Part shown: piece after piece, positions 18,600-26,650 of the stretch
Layout of the letters: each line of letters opens with the position of its first letter
Position numbering within the stretch: position 1 is the first letter of the stretch
Source of the DNA: Collinsella aerofaciens
GTDB taxonomy: Bacteria; Actinomycetota; Coriobacteriia; Coriobacteriales; Coriobacteriaceae
Length of the DNA stretch: 64,000 nt
Direction of reading: 5' to 3'
Assembly: GCF_020181355.1 (NCBI RefSeq)
Contig: NZ_CP084004.1
Location: forward strand, 868,001 to 932,000
Position numbers and translations under genes: made by a program
The notes under the pieces: model-generated
What the model saw: the letters and a program-made list of their open reading frames with translations, nothing else
Databases searched by the model: none
Told to the model about the DNA's origin: nothing

Positions 18600-21071
18600 T
18601 TACTGCGATGCAATCTGCGCAAGACGAGCGCTTGCGACCGCCGCCTGACCGTAGGCGATGCAGCCGTCATTGACGGGTACGGTGTGGGGGACCAAGACAG
18701 CAAGGCCCGCGTATTTGAGCTCGCGGGTGAGGAGCTGGAGCAGAAGTCGGTTCATGAACACGCCGCCCGAGAGCGCGACGGTGCCAATGCCCTCGCGCGC
18801 GCAGATTTCGGTGGCGATGCGCGCCGAGGAGCGCGCGACGGCGACATGGAAGTCGAGTGCGAGCCTGTCGGCGGGCGCTCCGGCTTCAATTCCCTCCAAA
18901 AGTGCCTCAAAGAGTGCTTTCTGGTCCAGAACATAAGGGCCGTCCAACCACGATGGGCCAGATGCGAAATAGCCGGCGCTGTCGTCGGGAAAATGGGCGA
19001 TTTCGTCGTCCAGCGCATGCCAGGCGGCGGCTTCGAGCTCGATGGCGGGTTCGCCCTCGTAGGTTGCCTGGCCGCAAATGCCCAAAATCGCGGCTGCGGC
19101 ATCAAACAGGCGACCCATACTGCTGGTGCGCGGACTGTTGATGCCGCGCTCGATCATCGTTGCCGTTATGCTGCGCGTTTGCTCGTCAAGGCTGTTCAAG
19201 AGCCCCGCAGCGCCCGGGTGCTCGAGCAGGTCGAGCTCGCTGAGCAGGGCAAAGGCGTTGCGGCGGGCATCGTGTACGGATGCGGCGCCACCGGGAAGCG
19301 CCCAGGTGCGCAGATGCGCGACGCGCTCAAAATCGGCGAGATGGGCGACAAGAAACTCACCGCCCCATATGGTGCCGTCGGTGCCGGCACCCGTGCCGTC
19401 GAAGGCGATGCCGAGGACGCGTGCATCGGGCGCAAGCCGGCCTGCGGCAATCGCCTCTGCCATGACGCTCGCGATGTGCGCATGATGGTGTTGGACTTCG
19501 ATAAGCGGCAGATTGTGCTCCCGTGCCTGCTCGCGCGCCCACTGGCCCGATAGATAGCTGGGGTGTAAATCGCAGGCCAAGGCGGCGGGCGCCAAGTCAA
19601 AGAGATCTTCCAAGCGCGTGCGCGCGGCGTTCCAGGCATCGAAGGTCCCGCCGTTTTCAACATCGCCGATATGCTGCGACACAAAACAGGTTGCCTCGCC
19701 GTTCGTCCCTTCACGCGTAAGCGCAATCGTGGCCTTTTGTTGTGGCCCGCAGGCGAGCACGCAGGACGGAGCGCCGTCGAGCGCCGGCAACGGCAGCGGC
19801 TGGGGTGCATATCCGCGAGCGCGGCGCACGGGCATAACGGCGCCGTCGACCACGCGTACTACAGAGTCGTCGTAGCGCGAGAGGATCGCGCGGTCGTTAC
19901 CGAGCAACGCGTCGGCGATGCCGGCGGCAACGAGGTGTTCCCAGGCAAGATCGTCATCGGTCTCGATGGGCCCTTCGCTCAGGTTTCCGCTGGTCATGAC
20001 GAGCGCGTGCATACCGTGCGACGCGGCAGCTGCAAGCAGAAGATGCTGAAGCGGGGTGTAGGGGAGCATAACGCCAAGCTCGGGCAGGTCGTGCGCGACG
20101 GACGGTGCGAGTACGAGGGCGTCGGGAGAATCGCCGTCGTTCCCGCAAACAGCACGCCGGCGCAGCAACACGATGGGGCGAATGCTGCCGGCCAGCAAGC
20201 CGCGCTCAACATCGCTGACATGGCATAGGCGTTCAACGTCAGCAAGGTCGCGCACCATGACGGCAAGTGGTTTGTTGCTGCGGCGTTTGCGACGGCGTAA
20301 CTCGGTCACCGTCTGCTCGTTGGCAGCGTCACAGGATAGATGGAATCCGCCCAGGCCCTTGATGGCGACGATGCCACCGCTGGCCAGCAGCTCAACGCAG
20401 CGCTCGATAATGGCGTCGCTGGCCTCGCATGTGGTGCCGACGGCTGGTGTCGCGGACGAATTCCCGCACGCATCGCCGTTCACAGCCTCGCGCCACGTAA
20501 TATGCGGCCCGCAATCAAAGCAGGCATCGGGCTGCGCGTGAAAACGCCGGTCGAGCGGGTCGGCATACTCCGCGGCGCACTTGGGACACATGGGAAAACA
20601 ATCCATCGACGTGGCCGCTCGGTCATAAGGCAGCGAGCGGATGATGGTAAAGCGTGGGCCGCAGTTGGTGCAGTTGATAAAGGGGTAGTGATAGCGTCGG
20701 TCGGCGGGATCGAACAACTCGCGCAGGCAATCGTCACAGGTGGCGATATCGGGCGAGACGAGCGTGGTGTGCGCGGTCTGGTCCTGCGATGCTACGATGT
20801 GAAAACCCTGTTCATTGGCGGTATCCCAACCGTTGGCTGCCAGGTCCACAACCTCGACATACTCTACGCGGGCTGCCGCAGGCGCATGCTCAGAAAGCGC
20901 GGCAACAAAAGCATTGAGCGCATCGGCCGGAGCGTGCGCCTCGATATGCACGCCGTCGCCCGCGTTGAGCACCCAGCCGCAAATGCCATGCACCATGGCC
21001 TCGCGATACACAAACGGTCGCATGCCAACGCCCTGTACAATGCCCGTCACATGAATATGCACATGCCGCAT
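18600..21071 (-). CDS. hypF: Carbamoyltransferase HypF
   Basis: Makes carbamoyl-AMP from carbamoyl phosphate and ATP and loads the carbamoyl group on HypE. 823 residues in the standard order: acylphosphatase domain (1-90; VQGVGMRPFVYR), two C4 zinc fingers (about 105-180; CDDC..CTNCGPRF, CPKC..CFDCGP), a YrdC-like domain (about 200-390; KGLGGFHLSCDA), and a Kae1-like domain (about 410-823; VQHHHAHIASVMAE, AFDGTGAGTDGTIWGGE). The start is ATG 21071, where MRHVHIHVTG begins. Complete and intact; first gene of the hyp operon. Confidence 0.97.
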   Translation of the reverse strand: MRHVHIHVTGIVQGVGMRPFVYREAMVHGICGWVLNAGDGVHIEAHAPADALNAFVAALSEHAPAAARVEYVEVVDLAANGWDTANEQGFHIVASQDQTAHTTLVSPDIATCDDCLRELFDPADRRYHYPFINCTNCGPRFTIIRSLPYDRAATSMDCFPMCPKCAAEYADPLDRRFHAQPDACFDCGPHITWREAVNGDACGNSSATPAVGTTCEASDAIIERCVELLASGGIVAIKGLGGFHLSCDAANEQTVTELRRRKRRSNKPLAVMVRDLADVERLCHVSDVERGLLAGSIRPIVLLRRRAVCGNDGDSPDALVLAPSVAHDLPELGVMLPYTPLQHLLLAAAASHGMHALVMTSGNLSEGPIETDDDLAWEHLVAAGIADALLGNDRAILSRYDDSVVRVVDGAVMPVRRARGYAPQPLPLPALDGAPSCVLACGPQQKATIALTREGTNGEATCFVSQHIGDVENGGTFDAWNAARTRLEDLFDLAPAALACDLHPSYLSGQWAREQAREHNLPLIEVQHHHAHIASVMAEAIAAGRLAPDARVLGIAFDGTGAGTDGTIWGGEFLVAHLADFERVAHLRTWALPGGAASVHDARRNAFALLSELDLLEHPGAAGLLNSLDEQTRSITATMIERGINSPRTSSMGRLFDAAAAILGICGQATYEGEPAIELEAAAWHALDDEIAHFPDDSAGYFASGPSWLDGPYVLDQKALFEALLEGIEAGAPADRLALDFHVAVARSSARIATEICAREGIGTVALSGGVFMNRLLLQLLTRELKYAGLAVLVPHTVPVNDGCIAYGQAAVASARLAQIASQ

Positions 21072-21089
21072 GCGACACCCCTCATCAAA

Positions 21090-21168
21090 ACCTACCAAAA
21101 AAGACAGGTTTGTTTTGGTAGGTAAAACTTCTAAACCTGCCAAAATAAACCTGTCTTTTTTGGTAGGT
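21090..21168. repeat. Inverted pair of the GGGACAGGTTTATTTTGG-type element
   Basis: Two copies face each other: 21090-21123 and 21135-21168, each itself a palindrome with ACCTACC/GGTAGGT ends. One copy reads aagacaggtttgttttgg and its inverse aagacaggtttattttgg. The pair fills most of the gap between nikR and hypF and could terminate nikR. Confidence 0.85.
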
Positions 21169-21186
21169 GCGCTGCAGGAAATCCCG

Positions 21187-21699
21187 CTACAGCCCCAGGC
21201 TCTGCTTGGTGGCGGCGCACGTGAGCTCGCCGTGCTTAACGCCGCGCAGGCCCAGCAGGCGGTCGGCTAGTTCGTAGACGCGCTCGCCGCGACCCTTGAG
21301 CGCCAGAATCTCCAAGCAGTTGTGGTGATCCAGATGCACGTGCATGGTCGATACGATCTCGTTGGTGTAGTCGTGCTGCACCTCGTCCAGGCGGCGCGTC
21401 AGATCGCCGGTGTGATGGTCGTAGATCATAGTGAGCGACCCGATAACCTGCTCATCGGGCGTGCGCATCTGCTCCTTGGCGATCGAGGCGCGAATCAGGT
21501 CGCGCACGGCCTCGGAGCGGTTGGCCACGTCGCCGCGGCGTGCGATCTGCTCGTCAAAACGGCGCAGCAGGTCGTCGGGTGCGGTAACCGAAAAACGGAC
21601 CAGCTCGGAGCCGGAGCCACTACAATGGCAGCCCGCGTCACCGTCCGTCCCGTGCGGATGCTCGTGCTCGTACCCGCAGCCGTGCTCGTGTTCGGCCAC
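21187..21699 (-). CDS. nikR: Nickel-responsive regulator NikR with His-rich N-terminus
   Basis: A 170-residue Ni(II)-dependent repressor. A His/Cys/Gly-rich extension (residues 1-30: HEHGCGYEHEHPHG, CHCSG) precedes the ribbon-helix-helix domain (about 33-75; VRFSVTAPDDLLRRFDE) and the ACT-like nickel domain with TMHVHLDHHNCLEILALKG, which matches the His-His-Cys nickel site of NikR. The start is GTG 21699, one base after the stop of the 82-residue gene. Next to the hyp operon, it probably governs nickel uptake for hydrogenase. The His-rich tail is unusual and may store or sense metal. Confidence 0.92.
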   Translation of the reverse strand: MAEHEHGCGYEHEHPHGTDGDAGCHCSGSGSELVRFSVTAPDDLLRRFDEQIARRGDVANRSEAVRDLIRASIAKEQMRTPDEQVIGSLTMIYDHHTGDLTRRLDEVQHDYTNEIVSTMHVHLDHHNCLEILALKGRGERVYELADRLLGLRGVKHGELTCAATKQSLGL

Positions 21700-21700
21700 G

Positions 21701-21949
21701 TTACACCAGCTTCACGGAGCCGACGGAGTTGTGGTCGGCCTCGATGGCCTCTTCGTAGCCCTCGAGTGCGGCATGGGCCTCGTGCAGCGCGGCCATGGCT
21801 GCTTCGAGCTTGGCGCCGATGCGCTCCATGTCAAAATTCTCGGTCGCATGCAGCAGCTGATGGCTCCACTCATGAGCGAGCTCGATGGTGTCGTCGACCT
21901 GTTTGACGCTCATGGCAAGCTGGCTCATGTTCATTCCAACATCATGCAT
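21701..21949 (-). CDS. Small helical protein coupled to nikR, unknown
   Basis: An 82-residue, probably all-helical protein, with His and Glu spread along amphipathic helices (LAHEWSHQLLHATENFD, ALHEAHAALEGYEE, EADHN). GGAGATTTCCC precedes ATG 21949. Its stop is one base before the nikR GTG start, so NikR translation probably depends on it. A metal-handling or nikR-accessory role is a guess from context and the His content. Confidence 0.7.
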   Translation of the reverse strand: MHDVGMNMSQLAMSVKQVDDTIELAHEWSHQLLHATENFDMERIGAKLEAAMAALHEAHAALEGYEEAIEADHNSVGSVKLV

Positions 21950-22180
21950 GGGAAATCTCCTTTTGTATGGGGCAGTTCAGTGGTTCAGATTTTACTACGC
22001 CCGCTCTGCGCGCAGTTACATAAGAAAACGGGTACGAGTCTGTGCGACCCGCACCCGTTCACTGGGGGCTGTTTGTGACTACCATACTATCCGCGGTTGC
22101 ACTCGGTGCATTCAGAAGTCCGGCGAGCGGCGTAAAAGCGCTCATGGACGGCAGGCAGACGGCAACATGTAACAAGCATA

Positions 22181-22501
22181 TTACAGATGCTTTTCCAGCA
22201 GCGCCTGCAGCCTCGCCTTGGGCAGAGCGCCGACCGAGCGGTCAATTTCCTCGCCGTTCTTAAAGACAATCAGCGTGGGGATGCTCATGACGCCATATTT
22301 CATGGCCAGGTCCTGGTTGTCGTCGACGTTGCACTTGGCAACGGCAAGTTTGCCAGCCAGCTCGTCTGCCACCTCGTCAACGATGGGCGAGAGCGATCGG
22401 CAGGGCCCGCACCAGGGCGCCCAAAAATCGACTAGCACGGGCAGGCCGTCGTTAACGATGGAATCGAAGTTCTCGGGGGTAATCTGCTTAATGTCAGCCA
22501 T
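22181..22501 (-). CDS. trxA: Thioredoxin
   Basis: Cytosolic dithiol-disulfide reductase. 106 residues with DFWAPWCGPCRSL (active site WCGPC, residues 30-34) and the cis-Pro loop SIPTLIVF (about 73). The ATG at 22501 follows GGAGGTCACC. Monocistronic; thioredoxin reductase is not adjacent. The 230-bp gap downstream to 21950 contains only a weak hairpin (aacgggt/acccgtt, 22028-22058). Confidence 0.95.
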   Translation of the reverse strand: MADIKQITPENFDSIVNDGLPVLVDFWAPWCGPCRSLSPIVDEVADELAGKLAVAKCNVDDNQDLAMKYGVMSIPTLIVFKNGEEIDRSVGALPKARLQALLEKHL

Positions 22502-22603
22502 GGTGACCTCCATAATGCGACGCGGCTCAGCCGCGTAAAACTCAGTACGACCGTGCTTATACCCAGTGGCCCGCAAAGCAACCACTCGCGGGCAGCTCTT
22601 TTA

Positions 22604-22609
22604 TATAAT
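22604..22609 (+). promoter_or_regulatory. Candidate -10 (TATAAT)
   Basis: A perfect TATAAT lies 29 bp before the ATG at 22638, giving a short leader. A convincing -35 is not seen; the GC-rich pair GCCCGC/GCGGGC is just upstream. Confidence 0.5.
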
Positions 22610-22637
22610 GGTGGGCACGCAAACGATTGGAGAGCGC

Positions 22638-23213
22638 ATGCCCACGTCACAAAGCCAGAAAAAAGAAGCCATCGCCCAGGCGACCGAGCAGGAGCTCGCA
22701 TCGCTCGCGGGTCGTGGCGTGCGTATCGCGGGCAACGCGTGCTCGCCGATCGTGCTGGTCAAAGGCGATTTGGACGAGGCCGAGCGTTCGGGTGGCGAGC
22801 TTGCCGCCGGCCCGGATGGCGCGGCGTTGCGCAAGGCGCTTGGGGCCATCGGCTACGCGCCCGAGGATTTTTGCGTGCTGGCAAGCGTCGCCGGCGTGGG
22901 TGACGGAGCGGTCGCGGTGGGCGAGACTCTGCCGTGCGAGCTGTTCCGTGAGGCGCTTGAGGCTTTGGACCCCGAGGCGGTGCTACTGCTCGACAACAAC
23001 GCGGCTGACGCCATGCGCGAGACCTACGCCGATATGCTCGTGGCAATCGATGACTTCGACACCGCCATGCTCAAGCCCGGCTTGGTCGCCCATGTGCAGG
23101 GTCGCCGCGTGCTCGCGCTCGACGGTTTTGAGGCGGCGCTCACTGACAAAGCCGCCAAGCAGCGCATGTGGGCATACATCAAGCAGCTGACCCCGGCGGC
23201 CGCTCCGCTGTAG
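22638..23213 (+). CDS. Unknown protein, possibly a degenerate uracil-DNA-glycosylase-like fold
   Basis: A 191-residue cytoplasmic protein. The pattern SPIVLVKGDLDEAE..., GYAPEDFCVLASV, LFREALEALDPEAVLLLDNNAADAMRE resembles the layout of family-4 uracil-DNA glycosylases (strand, loop, then a helix followed by xPxxVLLLG). The catalytic GEAPG and iron-sulfur cysteines are missing, so it would not be an active enzyme of that type. ATG 22638 follows TTGGAGAG. It is transcribed away from trxA. I would treat it as a hypothetical protein. Confidence 0.7.
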   Translation: MPTSQSQKKEAIAQATEQELASLAGRGVRIAGNACSPIVLVKGDLDEAERSGGELAAGPDGAALRKALGAIGYAPEDFCVLASVAGVGDGAVAVGETLPCELFREALEALDPEAVLLLDNNAADAMRETYADMLVAIDDFDTAMLKPGLVAHVQGRRVLALDGFEAALTDKAAKQRMWAYIKQLTPAAAPL

Positions 23214-23277
23214 CGGATTGGCGCCGGTGAGCGATTGCCTGGCGGGCAAGACACGCCGCGAGATCGGCGCCGCACTT

Positions 23278-24554
23278 CTACATCACAGCGCGCAGCTCAA
23301 ACCGATCGCCGTTAATGCGGAACTGGCAGTTGCCGTTCATGCGTTCGACGGCAAGCTTAATGCTCTTGGTTCCAAAGCCGTGTCCGGTGTGCCCGGCTAC
23401 GGGCATGCCGTCGACCATGCGCGGCGCGCGGTCAAACGTGTTGGAAACTAACAGCAGCAGCTGGCCGTCCTCTAATCGCAGGTCAAAGTCGACGAATCGC
23501 TTTCCCTGGGGCGCGGCGCTTGCGGCGGTGATAGCGTTTTCCAAGGCATTTGAGAGCACGCTAAACAGGTCGGCGTCACCTACGTGGATGGTTTCGGGTA
23601 CGGCGGCGCGCAAGTTGGCGGTAATGCCGTTTCTATTGATATCCGAGTTAAATGACGAAAGCGCGATGTTTACGGTCTCGTTGGCGCAGAAGCGGCGTAC
23701 GGCGGTGCGGTCGCCGGCTTCGCAGAGTTCGTCGATGCGATCGAGCGCCTCGTCGGTGTGGCCCTCTTCAATTAAAGCGGCCAGGCCGCGTAGAAAGTGG
23801 CGCATGTCGTGGCGAAGAATCGACAGCTCGCGCCCAGATTGACGCCAAGCCTCGAGCTCTTTGATGGCGACGCTGTCGCGTGTCTCGAGCATCCAGCGTT
23901 CACGCTCGGCAGCTTCTTTTTCTTCGTATTCGCGTAGGTAAACGGCAAGAAACATAAGATAGAAGGCACAGAGCGCAAATGCCAAAAACTCAACCGTCAC
24001 CACCGAGCCCGAGTGGAACAGCGTGGTATAGACGTTGGTGGCATAGTCAAAGACGTAATAGACGAGCGGTAGGATTAAAAGGATGCTCAGCTCGGTGGTG
24101 CTTTTAATCGCCAAGCGCGGACCGATGTCGCCGGCCCAATGCAACAGGACGGCAAAGACGGCGAGTGTGGTCGCGATGCGCGCCAGATAGTACGCGATCT
24201 GAGAATCGGTTGCGGCAAATGCGGCGATGCCCATCCAATTGCTGAACTGGCAGCTCAGATAGGCACTCGTAATGCCGAGCACGGTAAGCAGCGGGCTCAG
24301 GCGGTAGCGCGCGCACAAATAGATGACGAGCGGCAGATGCACGACGAGCGGATATACCTGGCGGGCGAAAAGCTCGCCGCCGACGGCATTGGCGATCGAA
24401 AAGGCAGCGCCGGTCACGACGCCGACCAGCACCAGTTCAAGCGCATGACGCCGGTTGATCTCGACACCGCACAGCGCCGCGAGGCAAAGACGCCAAAGAG
24501 CAGCGTCGTGGCGTGGTGGATTGCCCAAAGGATCATTTCGACCGAGGAGACCAT
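23278..24554 (-). pseudogene. LytTR-partner sensor kinase (GHKL), frameshifted near its start
   Basis: The main frame gives about six membrane helices, then a coiled linker, a phospho-acceptor box SILRHDMRHFLRGL, and a GHKL ATPase ending GHGFGTKSIKLAVERMNGN, as in AgrC/LytS-type kinases. The natural start is ATG 24554: it overlaps the response-regulator stop (TGATG), has GGAGG upstream, and encodes MVSSVEMILWAIHHATTLLFGVFA, a good first helix. That frame stops after 46 codons, and the rest lies one base out of register. The switch is near 24478-24492, where one missing base would restore ...FASAALCGVEINRRH. It could be a real null allele or a sequence error. Confidence 0.75.
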
Positions 24555-25276
24555 CAGCGCCTCCCGCCCTCAAAGCGCACCGCAAAGTAGGCGTCTTGGA
24601 ATCCCTGCTTGCAGCTGCGCGAAAGCGGGATGCACGCGCCCGAGCGCATGACGATGTCCGTGCGGTCAAAGTGATCGATATTGCGCAGGTTGACCTGGTA
24701 GCTGCGGTGGCATTTAAAGAAGACCGCGTTTTGCTCCAAGCGGTCCTCGACGCTGCGGAACGACTCGAGTGCCTCGATATCGCGTCCGTCGCGCAGGCGG
24801 AAGACCACGTGCTTGTTGCGCGCCTCGGCATATTCGATGTCGGACAGGCGCAAGGCGTGGTAGCCAAAGGAAGTTTTGATCACGAGCTCGTCGGTTGCCG
24901 CCGGGCGCATGCTCGAAAGCTCGTCGAGTAATCGCGCCAGGCGTTCGTAAGTCACGGGCTTGAGCAGATAGTCGAAGGCGCGGACCTCGTAGGATTCCAG
25001 CGCGAACTCGGGCGACGAGGTGAGGAACACCAGGCGCACGGCGGTGTCGGCCTGGCGCAGTTCGCGTGCGGTGTCCATGCCGTTGACGAGCGGCATGATC
25101 ATATCGAGCAAGATGATGTCGGCGCGCGATGCGGCATGGCGGGCCAGCAGGTCCTCGCCGCGCGTGACGAGCGCAACATCGACCGCCGTGCCCGTCTCGG
25201 TCGACCAACGGTCGATCATCCGGTGCAGTCTATCTAGAAAAGCGACATCATCGTCGCAGGCAATAATCTTGAGCAT
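24554..25276 (-). CDS. LytTR-family response regulator
   Basis: A 240-residue regulator. The receiver domain (1-120) has ACDDDV (acidic pair), D58 in ILLDMIMP, TSS near 87 and LLKPV Lys near 106. The LytTR DNA-binding domain (about 135-235) shows ELVIKTSFGYHALRLSDIEYAEARNKHVVF split by typical loops, FKCHRSYQVNLRNI and IPLSRSCKQGF. It is upstream of and overlaps its partner kinase by one base. Such pairs often control peptide-signalled or surface genes; no peptide gene is evident nearby. Confidence 0.9.
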   Translation of the reverse strand: MLKIIACDDDVAFLDRLHRMIDRWSTETGTAVDVALVTRGEDLLARHAASRADIILLDMIMPLVNGMDTARELRQADTAVRLVFLTSSPEFALESYEVRAFDYLLKPVTYERLARLLDELSSMRPAATDELVIKTSFGYHALRLSDIEYAEARNKHVVFRLRDGRDIEALESFRSVEDRLEQNAVFFKCHRSYQVNLRNIDHFDRTDIVMRSGACIPLSRSCKQGFQDAYFAVRFEGGRR

Positions 25277-25483
25277 TCGGCCCCCTTAAGTAGTTCGATT
25301 TTGCCACATCGGGCACGCGCCGCTTGCGGGGGTGCGGACCGTTTGCGCCCCACGGCGTGCAGCTCGCGCCAAGCGGTGTTGCGGTGGCGAAAGATGCCTC
25401 CTGCGCTATCGAAAGCCCGGCTATCCTCAGCTTGCCAGTTCGAAAATGGACTTGCCGCATGATTGAATTTTTATTTCAACTTT

Positions 25484-25527
25484 ACACCTAGGTTTACAGC
25501 TGTCTTGTCAGCTGTAAACCTAGGTGT
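25484..25527. promoter_or_regulatory. 19-bp-arm perfect palindrome before nadA (candidate NiaR operator)
   Basis: The right arm CAGCTGTAAACCTAGGTGT (25509-25527) is the exact inverse of 25484-25502, with a 6-base spacer. It lies 42 bp before nadA, next to an AT-rich stretch (25465-25483) that could carry the promoter. NiaR, encoded at the end of the same operon, represses nad genes in response to nicotinate in other bacteria, so autoregulation through this site is the obvious hypothesis. It could also act as an RNA hairpin. Confidence 0.65.
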
Positions 25528-25568
25528 CATACTAAAGCCCCAAGATTCGCCAAAAGAGAGGGGCCTTG

Positions 25569-26594
25569 ATGGCACAGAGCGCGAACATGGATGCGTCGGA
25601 GCTTGCACGCGATATCGCGGCCGGCCTGGCATCGGCAACGACGGCAACGGAGCGCGCGGCACTGGTGCCCGCAGAGCTCGTCGAGGCCATTCAGCAGCTA
25701 AAAACCCAACGTGACGCGGTGATTCTGGCGCACTATTACGTGGCGCCCGAGGTGCAGGCCGTGGCTGATTACGTCGGCGACAGCTTCTACCTGGCAAAGC
25801 TCGCCAAGAGCCTGCCGCAGCAGACTATCGTGCTGTGCGGCGTGGAGTTTATGGGCGAGAGCGCCAAGCTGCTCAACCCCACTAAGACCGTGCTGCTGCC
25901 CGAGCCGGGCGCGGACTGCCCCATGGCGCACATGGTCAAGCGCGAGACAGTCGATGCAGCGCGCGCCGAGTACGGTGACGACCTTGCCGTGGTCTGCTAC
26001 GTCAACTCCACGGTCGAGATCAAGAGCTGGAGCGACGTGTGCGTCACCAGCTCCAACGCCGTTAAGATCGTGTCCGAGCTGCCGCAGCAGCATATCCTGT
26101 TCATTCCCGACCAAAACTTGGGCCGCTTCGTAGCCGAGCAGGTGCCGCAAAAGCACGTCATCCTCAACAACGGCTACTGCCCGCGCCATCACATCATCAC
26201 CGTCGAGCAGATCGTCGACGCGACGGAGGCCCACCCCGACGCGCTCGTGCTGGCGCACCCCGAGTGCAAGGCCGACGTCCTTGCCGAGGCCGACTACATC
26301 GGCTCCACCGCCGGCATCATCAAGTATGCCGAGGAGTCCGACGCGAGCGAGTTCATTATCGTGACGGTTCGCGGCGTGCTCTACGAGCTCGAGCGCCGCT
26401 GCCAGGGCACCGGCAAGAAGTTCTACTTCCCCGCGGTGCAGCCCACCTGCGTCAACATGGACCTCATCACGCTCGAAAAGCTCGTGCGCTGCCTGGAGAC
26501 GGGCGAGGGCGAGGTGCAGATCGGCGTCTCGGACGAGGCGGCAGACCAGGCCAAGCTCACGCTCGACCGTATGCTCGAGTACGCAGCGCGCTAG
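25569..26594 (+). CDS. nadA: Quinolinate synthase
   Basis: Condenses iminoaspartate with dihydroxyacetone phosphate to quinolinate, using a 4Fe-4S cluster. 341 residues. The three cluster Cys are in VLCGVEFMGESAK (about 90), NNGYCPRHH (about 203) and QPTCVNMDL (about 294). ATG 25569 follows AGAGAGGGG; an in-frame TTG is immediately upstream. First gene of nadA-nadB-nadC-niaR. Confidence 0.97.
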   Translation: MAQSANMDASELARDIAAGLASATTATERAALVPAELVEAIQQLKTQRDAVILAHYYVAPEVQAVADYVGDSFYLAKLAKSLPQQTIVLCGVEFMGESAKLLNPTKTVLLPEPGADCPMAHMVKRETVDAARAEYGDDLAVVCYVNSTVEIKSWSDVCVTSSNAVKIVSELPQQHILFIPDQNLGRFVAEQVPQKHVILNNGYCPRHHIITVEQIVDATEAHPDALVLAHPECKADVLAEADYIGSTAGIIKYAEESDASEFIIVTVRGVLYELERRCQGTGKKFYFPAVQPTCVNMDLITLEKLVRCLETGEGEVQIGVSDEAADQAKLTLDRMLEYAAR

Positions 26595-26597
26595 AAC

Positions 26598-26632
26598 AAT
26601 GTGACATGAGGGGCAGTCCCTTATGCCACATT
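26598..26632. repeat. Short palindrome between nadA and nadB
   Basis: AATGTGACATGAGGG pairs with CCCTTATGCCACATT (two mismatches) around gcagt. It carries the same kind of words (ggggcagtccc) as the other intergenic palindromes, here inserted inside an operon. Confidence 0.7.
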
Positions 26633-26650
26633 ACAAGGGAGAGGATTCCT

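Noticed and set aside
26264-26650. Upstream extension of nadB into nadA
   Set aside because: The extension is a shadow of the nadA 3' end; the FAD motif and ribosome site support GTG 26651.
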